From the NCBI GenBank assembly GCA_963704075.1, contig CAVPGV010000004.1:186001-250000 (forward strand): a stretch of DNA of 64,000 nucleotides, in the 5' to 3' direction. The notes below the pieces were generated by a model, which saw nothing but the letters and a program-made list of their open reading frames with translations, searched no databases and had not been told where the DNA came from. This stretch comes from JADKAV01 sp963704075 (GTDB taxonomy: Bacteria > Actinomycetota > Actinomycetes > S36-B12 > UBA10799). Below, in pieces: positions 48,930-58,474 of the stretch. How positions within the stretch are numbered: the first letter of the stretch is position 1; each line of letters starts with the position of its first letter. Both the position numbers and the translations under genes were made by a program.

Positions 48930-49856
48930 GTGAGTGTCTCCACCACCGCCCGAACCGGCACCTCCCACTGGGTCAACATCGACGGACAGACCCACTACCG
49001 CGACTACGGCGGGCCCGCCGACGGCCCCTTGATCGTGTGCATCCATGGCCTGGGCGGGTCGTCACTGAACTGGGACCTGATCGCCCGCCACCTCACCGAC
49101 ACCTGCCGGGTCGTGGCCCTCGACCTCCCCGGACATGGTCTGACGCAGGCCGGCCGGCGCTCCACCAGCGTGCACGCCAACCAACACCTGATCCACCGGT
49201 TCCTCACCGAAGTGACGGGTAGCCCGGCGGTCCTGATGGGCAACTCGATGGGCGGCCTGCTGGCCGTGGTGCAGGCCACTTCGGCTCCCACCACAACCGC
49301 CGGTGTCGTGCTCATCGCACCGGCACTGCCGGCCGCCGGGATCATGGTCGGCGATCTGCGGATGATCCTGGAGTTCGCGGTACTGGCCACCCCGGGACTC
49401 GGGGCGATGATCCTCGGACTGTGGACGCGGTTGGCCTCGGCCGAGGCGCAGGTGGCCCGCACACTGCGCATCGTCACCGACGATCCGACCCGACTGCCAC
49501 GGGAGGTCATGGAGGCAGCGATCGCCCAGGCCGAGGTCCGCCGCCAGTTCTCCGGCACCGCGCGCCATGTCGTGGAGGCCGCCCGCTCGGTCGTCCTGAT
49601 GAGCCAGAGCCGCAACTACGTGCGTCGCCTGCGGGAACTGGCCACCCCCGTGCTCCTGATCCACGGAGGCCGCGACCGCGTGGTCTCGGCCCGCTCGGCG
49701 CAGGCGGCGGCCGCCCGGCGCCCCGAGTGGACGTTCCACCTGATCGAGGATGTCGGACACGTCCCCCAGATCGAGCAGCCCGAAGCCACCGCTGCGACGA
49801 TCCTGCAGTGGCTGTCCGAGAACCCGGACGTGGTTCAGGGCGCAGCACTGGCCTGA
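48930..49856 (+). CDS. Alpha/beta hydrolase
   Basis: A 308-residue hydrolase: IHGLGGSSLNWD oxyanion loop, LDLPGHGLT, nucleophile elbow MGNSMGG, acid HGGRDRVVSA and the His of DVGHVPQIEQPEA. A cap of about 110 residues between (AALPAAGIMVGDLRMIL to VVEAARS) is hydrophobic and would bind an apolar substrate. Start is uncertain: GTG 48930 is chosen; GTG 48912 would overlap pxpC by 8 bases. It is the first of two genes on this strand before WS/DGAT, so a role in lipid turnover is plausible but unproven. Confidence 0.87.
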   Translation: MSVSTTARTGTSHWVNIDGQTHYRDYGGPADGPLIVCIHGLGGSSLNWDLIARHLTDTCRVVALDLPGHGLTQAGRRSTSVHANQHLIHRFLTEVTGSPAVLMGNSMGGLLAVVQATSAPTTTAGVVLIAPALPAAGIMVGDLRMILEFAVLATPGLGAMILGLWTRLASAEAQVARTLRIVTDDPTRLPREVMEAAIAQAEVRRQFSGTARHVVEAARSVVLMSQSRNYVRRLRELATPVLLIHGGRDRVVSARSAQAAAARRPEWTFHLIEDVGHVPQIEQPEATAATILQWLSENPDVVQGAALA

Positions 49857-49988
49857 GTCCGGCTCGCCGACAGCGCAGCCACGAATACCGCCCCTGGGCA
49901 ACGACTTCCGCGCCATACCGCAGGGCAACGCACCGCACGGCAACGCCAGGGCCGTGAACTAGTCTGGCCCGGAGCCAAGGAGGTTCCC

Positions 49989-51398
49989 ATGCCCGATCGC
50001 CTGAGCCCGCTGGATACCACGTTCCTGCTGCTGGAGCGCGACGGCCAGCCGATGCACATCGGCGGGTTGATGGTGTTCGAAGGACCCGCCCCGAGCTACG
50101 AGCAGCTGTGCGAGTACTTGGACTCGCGACTGGATCAGGTTCCGCGATACCGCCAGAAGGTGCGTTCCGTCCCGCTGCACATCGGTCAACCGGTGTGGGT
50201 TGACGACGACGCTTTCGAACTGGATTTCCACGTGCGGCACACCGCCGTTCCCAAGCCAGGGGGCACCGAGCAGCTCGAGCGCCTGGCCAGCCGCCTGCTG
50301 TCGCAGCGGGTGGACCTTGATCGCCCGCTATGGGAGATGTGGCTCGTGGAGGGTCTGGCGAAGGGACGCTGGGCGCTGATCAACAAGGCCCACCACGCCA
50401 TGATCGACGGGCTTTCCGGGCACGACATCATGGAGGTCATCCTCGACCTCACACCCGAAAGCAGTGAGAATTCGCCGAGCACGTGGACGCCGGAGCCGGG
50501 ACCGGGGACCGTCGATCTGGTGACTGATGCCGTGATCGACTCGGTCAAACGACCTGGCCAGCACTTGAGCCGCATCGTGGGGCGGGTGGCGAATCCGCGG
50601 GAGCTGGCCGAGCACCTGGCCGTGCGCGCTGCTGGCAGTACCTCAGTGGGAAGCCGCCTCATCAGCACGGAGTCCGCCCTGGGCGGGGCGAGCGGTCCAC
50701 ACCGCAGGTGGGGCTGGGTCGAGGCCGACCTCGAAACGCTGAAAGCCGCGAAGAATGCGTTCGGCGGCACTGTCAACGACGTCATCCTGACCGCGGTCAC
50801 CGGCGGCTTTCGCTCCTTGATGGCTTCCCGCGGCATCGATACCAGACCCCTGCAGATCCAGTCGATGATCCCGGTGTCCATGCGTGCGCCCGGCGATGCC
50901 AGCGGCGGCAACGAGGTGTCTGCGATGTTCGCGCAACTGCCCATCGGGATCGATGATCCGGTGGAGCGTCTGCACGCCATGACCCGACAAATGGACCGAC
51001 TGAAGAAGAGCGGTACCCCGCTGACCGTTGATTCCATCATCGGGCTCGCGGACTTCGTGCCACCGGCGTTGTTCGCGGCGGCCGGACGCGTTGCGGGCCA
51101 GATCAACCAACGAGCTTTCGACACGGTCACCACGAACGTTCCGGGGCCGCAGGTGCCGTTGTACCTGTTGGGACGGGAACTGCAGTTACTCATCCCGTTC
51201 GTGCCCTTGGCGCCGGGTGTCCGCTTGTCCACGGCCATCGCGTCGTACAACGGCAGGATCAACTTCGGGGTCAGCGCCGACTACGACACCGTTCGCGACC
51301 TGCCGGTCTTCCTGGCGGGGATCGAGCAGACCCTCGACGACCTCACGAAAGCAGTGTTGGCTTCGGTCAACCGCGAGGGCGACGAACCTGAGGACTGA
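49989..51398 (+). CDS. Wax ester synthase / diacylglycerol acyltransferase (WS/DGAT)
   Basis: A 469-residue enzyme with the catalytic HHxxxDG as H135-H136 to D140-G141 (KAHHAMIDGLSG). Other family marks are RLSPLDTTFLLLERDG at the start, WEMWLVEGL and, near the C-terminus, TVTTNVPGPQVPLYLLGREL (the NVPGP block). It transfers an acyl-CoA chain to a fatty alcohol or diacylglycerol, making storage lipid at the membrane. A strong AAGGAGG site and TAGTCT -10 element precede it. It stands alone after the hydrolase. Confidence 0.93.
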   Translation: MPDRLSPLDTTFLLLERDGQPMHIGGLMVFEGPAPSYEQLCEYLDSRLDQVPRYRQKVRSVPLHIGQPVWVDDDAFELDFHVRHTAVPKPGGTEQLERLASRLLSQRVDLDRPLWEMWLVEGLAKGRWALINKAHHAMIDGLSGHDIMEVILDLTPESSENSPSTWTPEPGPGTVDLVTDAVIDSVKRPGQHLSRIVGRVANPRELAEHLAVRAAGSTSVGSRLISTESALGGASGPHRRWGWVEADLETLKAAKNAFGGTVNDVILTAVTGGFRSLMASRGIDTRPLQIQSMIPVSMRAPGDASGGNEVSAMFAQLPIGIDDPVERLHAMTRQMDRLKKSGTPLTVDSIIGLADFVPPALFAAAGRVAGQINQRAFDTVTTNVPGPQVPLYLLGRELQLLIPFVPLAPGVRLSTAIASYNGRINFGVSADYDTVRDLPVFLAGIEQTLDDLTKAVLASVNREGDEPED

Positions 51399-51504
51399 CG
51401 TTCAACGGTAGCCGCCCCGGCCTATTGAGAGCCCGGTGGGAAAGGTTCGTGCGGCTGAGAACCGGTGATCAAGATTCCACCGAAACGAGGCAGCCTCAAC
51501 ACCA

Positions 51505-51559
51505 TCGGGGAGAGAAACCACGCGTGGATTGGCTCACCGATGCGACAGACTCTCCCCGA
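51505..51559. other. Hairpin with long loop between convergent genes
   Basis: TCGGGGAGAG (51505) and CTCTCCCCGA (51550) are a perfect 10-base inverted repeat with a 35-base loop; TTCTCCCCGA recurs as a direct partner about 38 bases on. It lies between the convergent WS/DGAT and GAP-family genes, so it may act as a terminator, although the loop is long. Nothing else is evident in 51399-51645. Confidence 0.4.
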
Positions 51560-51645
51560 TTGCTCAAACGCTCCCCAACTGGGCTGAACGAACAGATTCT
51601 CCCCGAGTGCGGCGTTCCACAGCCCCTCAGAATCGAAGAACCCAC

Positions 51646-52332
51646 CTAAGCGACTTGGAAGAAGACCCGCACGCCCGCTGCTACCAGCACGACGCCAAAG
51701 CCGAGGCACGTCCAGATCGTCAGCGCCCGCGAGTGTTTGTCGATGGCTGTGTGAATTCCGGTGAGTACCGGTTTGGCCCGGTCGCCCAGAAGTGTCACCG
51801 CCAGCACCGGACCGACCACCGCGATCTCCGTGATCGCGAAGAGCATCAAGAACACCGCTGCCTTAGCCGCCGCGTCGACCGTCGAGTGCGTGATCGCATG
51901 CAGTGCGGGGATGTACAGCGCCAGTGTCGTCGCATTGACGAGCAGCCTGAGGGCTCCGATGGCGAAGAGCAGCGGCGGCTGGGCATCCCCGACCCGGTTC
52001 ATCACCTTGCTCTGGCGTCGCTCCGGCGGGAGCCGGCTGAGAACCAGGGCCACGAGCAGCAACGCCGCCCCGGCCAGGGTGAAGATGATCGCCTGGGAAT
52101 ATGAGGGCTGGCCGGTCTGGAAGTCCGACAGCGATGCGAGCAGCGATAATCCGCCGAAACTCACCAGCAGCAGGGCGACCATGCTGCCTGCCGCCAGTGC
52201 CCAGCCCCTGCGCACTGCTCCCGGCGCAGGACTGGTGAGAACCACCACCTGCATGGCCAGGAACGTGGGGCTGAAGGCCGCGCCGATGGCCAGCGGAAGG
52301 ACCTGCAGGAACAGGCTGACCGTCGAATTCAC
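51646..52332 (-). CDS. GAP/Sap-family membrane protein
   Basis: A 228-residue protein with six hydrophobic segments in two sets of three, the LysE-like arrangement of the GAP family (SfLAP, sulfolipid-1-addressing protein in mycobacteria). Signature stretches are LPLAIGAAFSPTFLAMQVVVLTS, a conserved LRLLVNATTLALYIPAL and VVGPVLAVTLLGDRAKPVL. The GTG at 52332 follows the Usp stop by one base, so the two genes are coupled. Cargo is unknown; transport of a lipid or amphiphile is suggested by its relatives. Confidence 0.8.
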   Translation of the reverse strand: MNSTVSLFLQVLPLAIGAAFSPTFLAMQVVVLTSPAPGAVRRGWALAAGSMVALLLVSFGGLSLLASLSDFQTGQPSYSQAIIFTLAGAALLLVALVLSRLPPERRQSKVMNRVGDAQPPLLFAIGALRLLVNATTLALYIPALHAITHSTVDAAAKAAVFLMLFAITEIAVVGPVLAVTLLGDRAKPVLTGIHTAIDKHSRALTIWTCLGFGVVLVAAGVRVFFQVA

Positions 52333-52333
52333 G

Positions 52334-53188
52334 TCAGTGGACGACGGCGATGCTGCACTGGCTTCGGTGCAGGAGTCGGTGGCTGACGGACCCCAGCAGC
52401 AGCGAGGCGAACCCACCTCTTCCGCGTGAACCGACGACGATCAACCCGGCCGAGGTACTGGCTTCCACGAGCAACTGCGAGGCAGCCCCCCGACGCAGCA
52501 GGACCTCCACCTCCACGTCGGGGTACCTCGCCTGGTGACCGGCGAGCACCTCCGCGCTGAGCCGGGCTTCGGCGTCCTTGACGTCGTCGAGGATTCCGCC
52601 GGCGGGGTACGTGCTGGCATCCACGTCGAATCCGATCACCGACACGTCCCAGGCGTGGACGACCTGCAGGGACCAGTGGCGCCTGCTCGCTTCGTCGAAG
52701 GCGAAGTCGAGTGCGCGGCCGGCCTGCGGTGACCCGTCGATCCCCACCGCGACCCGCGGGACCGCCGGACTGTCGCGCACCACGACGACAGGACACTGGC
52801 AGTGCGCGGCGACTTGCCGGGACACGCCGCCCAGCAGCAGGTCGGACACTGCGTGCCGGCCCTGCGAGCCCAGTACCACCAAGTCGGCGCCAAGCCCTCG
52901 TTCGACGAGGGCTGCTGCCGCCGGCCCCATTACGGCAGCCGAAGTCACCGTCACTTCCGATCCGACAAAGTCGGCGCCTTCCGCCGCGATGGAAGCTGCC
53001 TGCTGGCCGATCACGTCCGACATCCCCGGATCGAGGACGGCGCCGGCGCCCATCCCCAGGTCCAGGGCGGGTTGATCCCAGGCGGTCAGCACCTCCAGGT
53101 CCAGGCCACGCATCTTCGCCTCGTGTGCGGCGAAGCGGACCGCTGTTGCAGAGACGTCCGACCCGTCGTAACCCACCACCACTGACAT
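52334..53188 (-). CDS. Universal stress protein, two tandem domains
   Basis: A 284-residue protein of two Usp domains. Each has the phosphate strand (VVGYDGSDVSA; VAVGIDGSPQAGRA) and the G-x2-G-x9-G signature (GSQGRHAVSDLLLGGVSRQVAAHCQCPVVVV; GSRGRGGFASLLLGSVSHRLLHRSQCSIAVV), so two nucleotide sites. The ATG at 53188 has a GGAGG site at ideal distance. A membrane protein of the GAP family follows one base later. Tandem Usp proteins in actinobacteria often respond to hypoxia or dormancy. Confidence 0.92.
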   Translation of the reverse strand: MSVVVGYDGSDVSATAVRFAAHEAKMRGLDLEVLTAWDQPALDLGMGAGAVLDPGMSDVIGQQAASIAAEGADFVGSEVTVTSAAVMGPAAAALVERGLGADLVVLGSQGRHAVSDLLLGGVSRQVAAHCQCPVVVVRDSPAVPRVAVGIDGSPQAGRALDFAFDEASRRHWSLQVVHAWDVSVIGFDVDASTYPAGGILDDVKDAEARLSAEVLAGHQARYPDVEVEVLLRRGAASQLLVEASTSAGLIVVGSRGRGGFASLLLGSVSHRLLHRSQCSIAVVH

Positions 53189-53267
53189 ATCCACAACCTC
53201 CCGATCAGCCAGACTAGCGCCGGGTTACTCTTTGATGACTTGAGAGTCGGAGCGCCCGGGGGGGTCG

Positions 53268-53750
53268 ATGACATTCGCAGCACCGAACGGCCCGGGCGCC
53301 AGCACCACCGCGAGGATCAGGATCCTGGGTGACCCGCATCCGGTTCCGGAGCCCGCGGGACGACGGCCGCTGATCGTGCTGACAGTCCTGGTCGCGATCG
53401 CCGGGGTGGGGCTGGCGCTGGCCCTCCAGGCGTTGCGGCCGTCGCAGATGGCCGCACCGCAACTGCCGGCCAGCACAGTCGCCATCGGGGTCGGGGCACC
53501 GGTCCCGCAGATCGCAGCCCCGAGCACCCCGTACCTGCAGCGCGTCCTCCGCAAGAGCTCTCATACCTCCGTTGCGGCCGCAGCCCGGCACGCCGCGGCC
53601 GACGTCCCTCGACCCCGGTCACAACCGGCTCACTCCTGGGCGTCCACCCCGGCCCAGCAACCGGTTGCGGCGCCCCAGACCCAGTCGTCGACCACTGCAC
53701 AGACCCCCACCGTGACCCGGGAACCAACGTCGCCGTTCCTCGGCCGGTAG
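53268..53750 (+). CDS. Single-span membrane protein with Pro/Thr/Gln-rich exterior
   Basis: A 160-residue protein with a short cytoplasmic head, one hydrophobic helix (PLIVLTVLVAIAGVGLALAL) and a long low-complexity, Ala/Pro/Thr/Gln/Ser-rich tail that includes two basic stretches (YLQRVLRKSSHTSVAAAARH). The composition suggests an extended wall-spanning segment. The secreted FN3 protein starts 52 bases after its stop on the same strand, so they may be cotranscribed. No family is recognised. Confidence 0.6.
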   Translation: MTFAAPNGPGASTTARIRILGDPHPVPEPAGRRPLIVLTVLVAIAGVGLALALQALRPSQMAAPQLPASTVAIGVGAPVPQIAAPSTPYLQRVLRKSSHTSVAAAARHAAADVPRPRSQPAHSWASTPAQQPVAAPQTQSSTTAQTPTVTREPTSPFLGR

Positions 53751-53802
53751 GCCCCGAGGCACCTCCCAACCCTGCCAATCCGAACTCACAGATGGGCTCC
53801 CC

Positions 53803-55548
53803 GTGATCTCACTTCCTCGCACCGCGCTGTCCGTTGCGCTCAGCGCCGCGTTCGCACTGACTGCCTTCATGCCCGGCCCGGCCCACGCCACCGGCACGGG
53901 GATCCTCGGCGTCAATGTGACCGCTCGCTACACCGCTGGACATACCTCTGCGATGACGGGCGCGTCCGTCGTCGCCGTGAACCTCGACACGGGGGCGCAG
54001 ATCCCCTTGTCGGTCTTCGGCAATCCGGCCACATCCGGGTACTACCAAGCGGTCGGTCTACCGTTCGGGCGCTACCACGTACGCATCGAACGGTCCGGGT
54101 TCGCGACCATGTACTGGCCACGTCAGTATTCCCCGGACACCGCTGGCACCGTCGTGTTCGGGACGTCCGCCGGCTGCAATCCAGGCGACGCCGCCGTCTG
54201 CGACACACACCTGTTCACCGCCGAGGTCCCCCAACTCGTGACGGTCGCCGGCACCGTGCGCCACCGCTCCGGCGCATCGGTACCGAACGTCGTCGTCATC
54301 GCCCAGCGCGACGACGAGCCGACGTTCCGACCCGCCGCGATCACCAACCTCAACGGCGGCTATGCCCTGCAACTTCCCGATGGCAAGTACACGCTGCGGA
54401 CGCCCAACGGCGGCAGCACGGTCGAAGCCCCCGTCACTTTGAGCGGGCCGGTCACCCGGGATCTGATCCTGCAGGACCCGCCGGCACCCCCACAACAGGT
54501 CGTTGCCGACACGGGCAACCGACAGGTCACCGTGTCCTGGCAACGCCCCCTCGACGACGGCGGAGCGCCGATCAGTTCCTACACGGTGACAGCATGGCCG
54601 GGATCGGCCACGTGTACCACGCAGACGCTCACCTGCACTGTGCCAGGCCTGCAGAACGGTCAGGACTACCGGTTCACCGTTGTCGCGGAAAACAGGATCG
54701 GCAGCAGCGCCCCCTCCGCGGCCAGCCGGTCGGTGGCGCCTTCGACTGCGATGCCCAGTCCAGTCGCGGACGTCAGGCTCGCAGCCTCCGACCGGTCGCT
54801 GGACGTGACCTGGTCGGCCTCGCCCAGTGACGACATCCTCGAGTACACCGCCGTCGCCAGCCCCGGCGGACGCAGTTGCTCCACCGCCTCCCTGGCGTGC
54901 ACGATCAGCGGCTTGCGCAACGGCACTTCGTACTCGGTCTCCGTTACGGCCCGTTCACAGGCCGGCGTCAGCACGCCCGTGATCTCGCCGAAACGTGCGA
55001 CCCCATCGGCAGTACCGTCGGCGCCGCGCGCCGTGCGCGTGACCGCCAAGCCGTCCGCACTCAAGGTCGTCTGGAACCCGCCCCTCACCGACGGCGGTAA
55101 GCGCATCACCGAGTACGTGGCCACCGCATGGCCAGGCGGCAGGTCCTGCCGGACCGACGGCAATACCTCCTGCGTGATTCGGAAACTGGATGCGTCTGTC
55201 GACTACAGCGTGACGGTCAGAGCAGCCAACGTCGGCGGCGTGGGAGCAACCTCGCCGGGTTCGGTCCCGACCCGGCCGCTGGCCGGGCCTTCCGCACCCC
55301 GGAAGGTCACAGGACTGCGGGTCAAGGTCAAGAAGTCGCAAGCCGTCGTCCGGTGGCGCCCGGTGAAGGGCGCGACGTCGTACTGGGTCCGCATCAAACG
55401 TTCCGCCGGCCGGGCCGGCAACTGGGTGGTGGTCCGCCGCCCGGTCGCGCAGTTCTCGGTGGAGCCTGGCAGCCACACCGCGCAGGTGCGGGCCGCCGGT
55501 TCGGGTGGCCCCGGGGCTATCCGGAAGCAGCGGTTCGTCGCGCGCTAA
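53803..55548 (+). CDS. Secreted protein with fibronectin type III repeats
   Basis: A 581-residue protein. An N-terminal signal (LSVALSAAFALTAFMPGPAHA) is followed by a carboxypeptidase-regulatory-like beta domain (about 50-225, with GFATMYWPRQYSPDTAG and NLNGGYALQLPDGKYTL) and then FN3-type domains at about 228, 320, 403 and 490, recognisable by PPAPPQQVVADTGNRQVTVSW, VSWQRPLDDGGAPISSYTVTAWPG and similar. Several Cys pairs (SCS..LACT) are regularly placed in the FN3 loops. The C-terminus is basic. It probably binds cell wall or other surface polymers. It overlaps the convergent meaB gene by four bases. Confidence 0.83.
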   Translation: MISLPRTALSVALSAAFALTAFMPGPAHATGTGILGVNVTARYTAGHTSAMTGASVVAVNLDTGAQIPLSVFGNPATSGYYQAVGLPFGRYHVRIERSGFATMYWPRQYSPDTAGTVVFGTSAGCNPGDAAVCDTHLFTAEVPQLVTVAGTVRHRSGASVPNVVVIAQRDDEPTFRPAAITNLNGGYALQLPDGKYTLRTPNGGSTVEAPVTLSGPVTRDLILQDPPAPPQQVVADTGNRQVTVSWQRPLDDGGAPISSYTVTAWPGSATCTTQTLTCTVPGLQNGQDYRFTVVAENRIGSSAPSAASRSVAPSTAMPSPVADVRLAASDRSLDVTWSASPSDDILEYTAVASPGGRSCSTASLACTISGLRNGTSYSVSVTARSQAGVSTPVISPKRATPSAVPSAPRAVRVTAKPSALKVVWNPPLTDGGKRITEYVATAWPGGRSCRTDGNTSCVIRKLDASVDYSVTVRAANVGGVGATSPGSVPTRPLAGPSAPRKVTGLRVKVKKSQAVVRWRPVKGATSYWVRIKRSAGRAGNWVVVRRPVAQFSVEPGSHTAQVRAAGSGGPGAIRKQRFVAR

Positions 55549-56453
55549 CGCAGCAGCGACTGCGCGGCCGAGTACGGGTCCAGCTCGCCGTCCAGTACGC
55601 GCTGTGCCAGAGCGCGAGAGCCAGCGAACTCGTCGCGCAGCCGATCCAGGGCGAGCGCCTCGATCTCACGCCTGATGCGTTCCAGTCGGCGGCTGTGCAG
55701 GTCGCCGGACTGCGCGGACCAGGCCCGGTGACGCTCCACCGCGCTCACCAATACCTCGACGCCTTCGGCCCGCGTGGCAACAGTGGTGACGATTTCGGGC
55801 ACCCAACCGTCCGGGCCCCGATCGCCGAGACTGATCATCGATCGCAGTTCGCGAGTGGTGTTGCGAACGCCGTCCCGGTCCGCCTTGTTGACCACGAAGA
55901 TATCGGCGATCTCCAGGATTCCGGCCTTGGCGACCTGCACCGCGTCACCGGCACCGGGCGCCAGCAGGACCAGAACCGTGTCGGCTTGTCCCATGACCTC
56001 GACCTCGGACTGTCCCACGCCCACCGTCTCCACCAGGATCACGTCGAAGCCACAGGCATCCAGCACACGAAGTGCTTGCGGCGTAGCCGCGGACAGTCCG
56101 CCCAGGTGCCCGCGCGAGGCCATCGACCGGATGAACACGCCGGGATCGGAGGCATGGTCCTGCATGCGGACCCGGTCGCCGAGCAGCGCGCCGCCGGAGA
56201 ACGGTGAACTGGGGTCCACCGCGAGAACTGCCACGGTCCTACCCTGTGCGCGTAGCGCGTCGATCAAGGCCGATGTCGTGGTGGATTTGCCGACCCCCGG
56301 AGCGCCCGTGACGCCGACGATATGGGCGTGGCCGGTGTGCGCGACAAGGTCGGCGCTGACATCGCGCAGGTCAGGGGATCCACTCTCGACGAGCGTCAGC
56401 AACCGGGCGAGCGCTCGGATATCCCCAGCGCGCGCCCGGTCGACGAGGTGCAC
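55545..56453 (-). CDS. meaB: Methylmalonyl-CoA mutase-associated GTPase MeaB
   Basis: A 302-residue G3E-type GTPase. The P-loop GAPGVGKS is at 50-57, then AVDPSSPFSGGALLGDRVRM, the DXXG-like ETVGVGQSE, and the base-binding NKAD. MeaB guards and recharges adenosylcobalamin on methylmalonyl-CoA mutase. The GTG at 56453 uses the last base of the thiolase stop (TAGTG), so translation is coupled to the thiolase. The longer upstream in-frame ATG would lie within the thiolase and is not used. The mutase genes are not in the window. The 3' end overlaps the FN3 gene tail. Confidence 0.93.
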   Translation of the reverse strand: MHLVDRARAGDIRALARLLTLVESGSPDLRDVSADLVAHTGHAHIVGVTGAPGVGKSTTTSALIDALRAQGRTVAVLAVDPSSPFSGGALLGDRVRMQDHASDPGVFIRSMASRGHLGGLSAATPQALRVLDACGFDVILVETVGVGQSEVEVMGQADTVLVLLAPGAGDAVQVAKAGILEIADIFVVNKADRDGVRNTTRELRSMISLGDRGPDGWVPEIVTTVATRAEGVEVLVSAVERHRAWSAQSGDLHSRRLERIRREIEALALDRLRDEFAGSRALAQRVLDGELDPYSAAQSLLR

Positions 56454-57637
56454 TACGGAACGCGGACGATCAGCGCGTCTCCCTGGCCACCGCCACCGCA
56501 CAGGGCGGCGGCGCCGAGGCCTCCGCCGCGGCGCTTGAGTTCCAGAGCCAGCGACAGAACCACACGCGCCCCGGACATCCCCAGCGGATGGCCGAGCGCG
56601 ATCGCACCACCGTTGACGTTGACGAGGTCCTCGGAGACACCCAATTCGTCGGTCGAGGCCAGGCCGACCGCAGCGAAGGCCTCATTGATCTCGAGCAGGT
56701 CGAGGTCGGCGGGGCTGATGCCCTCTTTGTCGCAGGCGGCCTTGATCGCCTGCGCCGGCTGCAGGTGCAGCGAGGCGTCGGGGCCGGCGACGACACCGTG
56801 CGCGCCGATCTCGGCCAGCCAAGTCAGTCCGAGTTCCTCGGCTTTGGCCCTGGACATCACCACGACGGCTGCTGCACCGTCAGAGATCTGCGAGGCGTTG
56901 CCAGCGGTGATGGTGCCGTCCTTGGCGAAGGCGGGGCGCAGTCTGCCCAGGCTCTCCGCCGTCGTGTCCGGGCGCACACCCTCATCGGAGGAGAGGACCA
57001 CCGGGTCTGCCTTGCGCTGCGGGATCTCCACCGGCACGATCTCCTCTGCGAAGGCGCCGTTCTTCTCGGCGATCGCTGCGAGTTGGTGCGACCTGGCGGC
57101 GAAGGCATCCTGCCGCTCGCGGGTCAGGGCGGAGTACTTGCCGTTGTGGGTCTCGGTCGATTCGCCCATCGCGCATTGGTCGAACGCGCAGGTGAGCCCA
57201 TCGAACGCCATCGAGTCGATGAGCTTCCAGTCGCCGTACTTGACGCCCTCGCGCGATCCCATGAGCAGGTGCGGTGCGTTGGTCATGGACTCCATACCGC
57301 CGGCCACCACGATCTCGAACTCACCGGCACGGATGAGTTGGTCGGCCAGCGCGATTGCGTCGAGGCCCGACAGGCACACTTTGTTGATGGTGAGCGCCGG
57401 AACGTCCATCCCGATCCCGGCCTTCACCGCAGCCTGCCTGGCGGTGATCTGACCGCCACCGGCCTGCAGAACGTGGCCCATGATCACGTAGTCGACCTGA
57501 TCCGGAGTCACCCCGGAACGTTCCATCGCGGCCTTGATCGCGAAACCGCCGAGGTCAGCGGCCGAGAAGCCCTTGAGTGAACCGAGCAAACGCCCCATCG
57601 GGGTGCGGGCTCCTGCAACAATCACATTTCCGGCCAT
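56453..57637 (-). CDS. Acetyl-CoA C-acetyltransferase (thiolase)
   Basis: A 394-residue degradative/biosynthetic thiolase. The nucleophilic Cys is residue 88 in INKVCLSGLDA, the His is in NGGAIALGHPLGMSGAR and the second Cys in ALCGGGGQGDA. The N-terminal VIVAGARTPMGRL is the typical entry. It condenses two acetyl-CoA to acetoacetyl-CoA, the first step of the ethylmalonyl-CoA route. A CAGGAGG site precedes the ATG. It is divergent from mce and coupled to meaB. Confidence 0.92.
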   Translation of the reverse strand: MAGNVIVAGARTPMGRLLGSLKGFSAADLGGFAIKAAMERSGVTPDQVDYVIMGHVLQAGGGQITARQAAVKAGIGMDVPALTINKVCLSGLDAIALADQLIRAGEFEIVVAGGMESMTNAPHLLMGSREGVKYGDWKLIDSMAFDGLTCAFDQCAMGESTETHNGKYSALTRERQDAFAARSHQLAAIAEKNGAFAEEIVPVEIPQRKADPVVLSSDEGVRPDTTAESLGRLRPAFAKDGTITAGNASQISDGAAAVVVMSRAKAEELGLTWLAEIGAHGVVAGPDASLHLQPAQAIKAACDKEGISPADLDLLEINEAFAAVGLASTDELGVSEDLVNVNGGAIALGHPLGMSGARVVLSLALELKRRGGGLGAAALCGGGGQGDALIVRVP

Positions 57638-57686
57638 AGCAGACCTCCTGAATCGGTGGGACAACGCCTGATGCCACGATAACGCC

Positions 57687-58109
57687 ATGGGATTTGTGAC
57701 TGCGATCGACCATGTTGGACTGGCTGTGCGAGATCTCGACAAGGCCATCGCCTTCTACCAGGACGCCTTCGGCATGGAACTGGTGCACGAGGAGACCAAC
57801 GAGGAGCAAGGCGTGCGCGAGGCGATGATGGCCGTCGGCGACAGCGGCTCCTGTGTGCAACTGCTCGCCCCACTGTCCGAAGACTCCCCCATCGGCAAGT
57901 TCCTCGCACGCAGCGGCGAGGGGATCCAGCAGGTGGCCTACCGGGTCTCCGACATCGAGGTGGCCGCAGACGAACTGCGTGAGGCCGGCGTGCGGATGCT
58001 GTACGAACAGCCCAAACGCGGCACCGCCGGCTCACGGGTCAACTTCGCCCACCCGAAGGACTGTGGCGGCGTGCTCATCGAACTGGTGGAGCCCGGCGAC
58101 GGGCACTGA
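57687..58109 (+). CDS. mce: Methylmalonyl-CoA epimerase (VOC family)
   Basis: A 140-residue VOC-fold protein of two beta-alpha-beta halves. Metal ligands fit His9 (IDHVGLAV), Gln58 (SCVQLLAP) and the Glu of LIELVEP near the C-terminus. The pair that is His-His in P. shermanii is Gln-Gln here (IQQVAYRV), and a His occurs in NFAHPKD, as in other actinobacterial members as I recall them. It interconverts R- and S-methylmalonyl-CoA. Beginning 49 bases from the divergent thiolase, it belongs with meaB and ccr in one metabolic cluster. Confidence 0.92.
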   Translation: MGFVTAIDHVGLAVRDLDKAIAFYQDAFGMELVHEETNEEQGVREAMMAVGDSGSCVQLLAPLSEDSPIGKFLARSGEGIQQVAYRVSDIEVAADELREAGVRMLYEQPKRGTAGSRVNFAHPKDCGGVLIELVEPGDGH

Positions 58110-58125
58110 GCCCTGCCCTGCCGGT

Positions 58126-58266
58126 CCATCAAAACTGGGCCGGGGAAACACCTGTTCGCCCAGATTTGATGGCGAAACGTTCTCCAAAAGCCACATTTCG
58201 GTCGGAAGCCCATCACATCTGGGCCGCGCCGACTTCCGGTAAGGTACCGCGGCCCCCATCTAATGG
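58126..58266. repeat. Dispersed intergenic repeat R1, copy B (two hairpins, 141 bp)
   Basis: Arms alternate as in copy A: CCATCAAAACTGGGCC (58126) with GCCCAGATTTGATGG (58158), then CCATCACATCTGGGCC (58210) with GGCCCCCATCTAATGG (58251). The spacer holds AAAAGCCACATTT at 58186, the reverse complement of the copy A spacer motif, so the two copies are in opposite orientation with conserved order. It fills the first part of the 365-base gap between mce and ccr; 58267-58474 is otherwise unexplained apart from the promoter region of ccr. Confidence 0.7.
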
Positions 58267-58474
58267 GGCTTACCGCTTGACCACCCTGGTCTTGCGCTGG
58301 ACGAACCGTTGGTAACGCGGCGTGCCCTTGGCTCTCCCAGGGTCGTCAACTTCTGCCCTGATCGGTCCTGGCCGCCTTCACCCGCCTCGGAGAAGTACGC
58401 GATGCACCCTCTCGCCGTACCTGTGAGTCCCACCCGTTAGCGTGCAACTAGGTTCACGAATGGGAGACGCGAAA

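Noticed and set aside
51505..51559. Hairpin considered as a fourth dispersed repeat family
   Set aside because: No second copy of its arms was found in the window, so it is listed only as a local structure.
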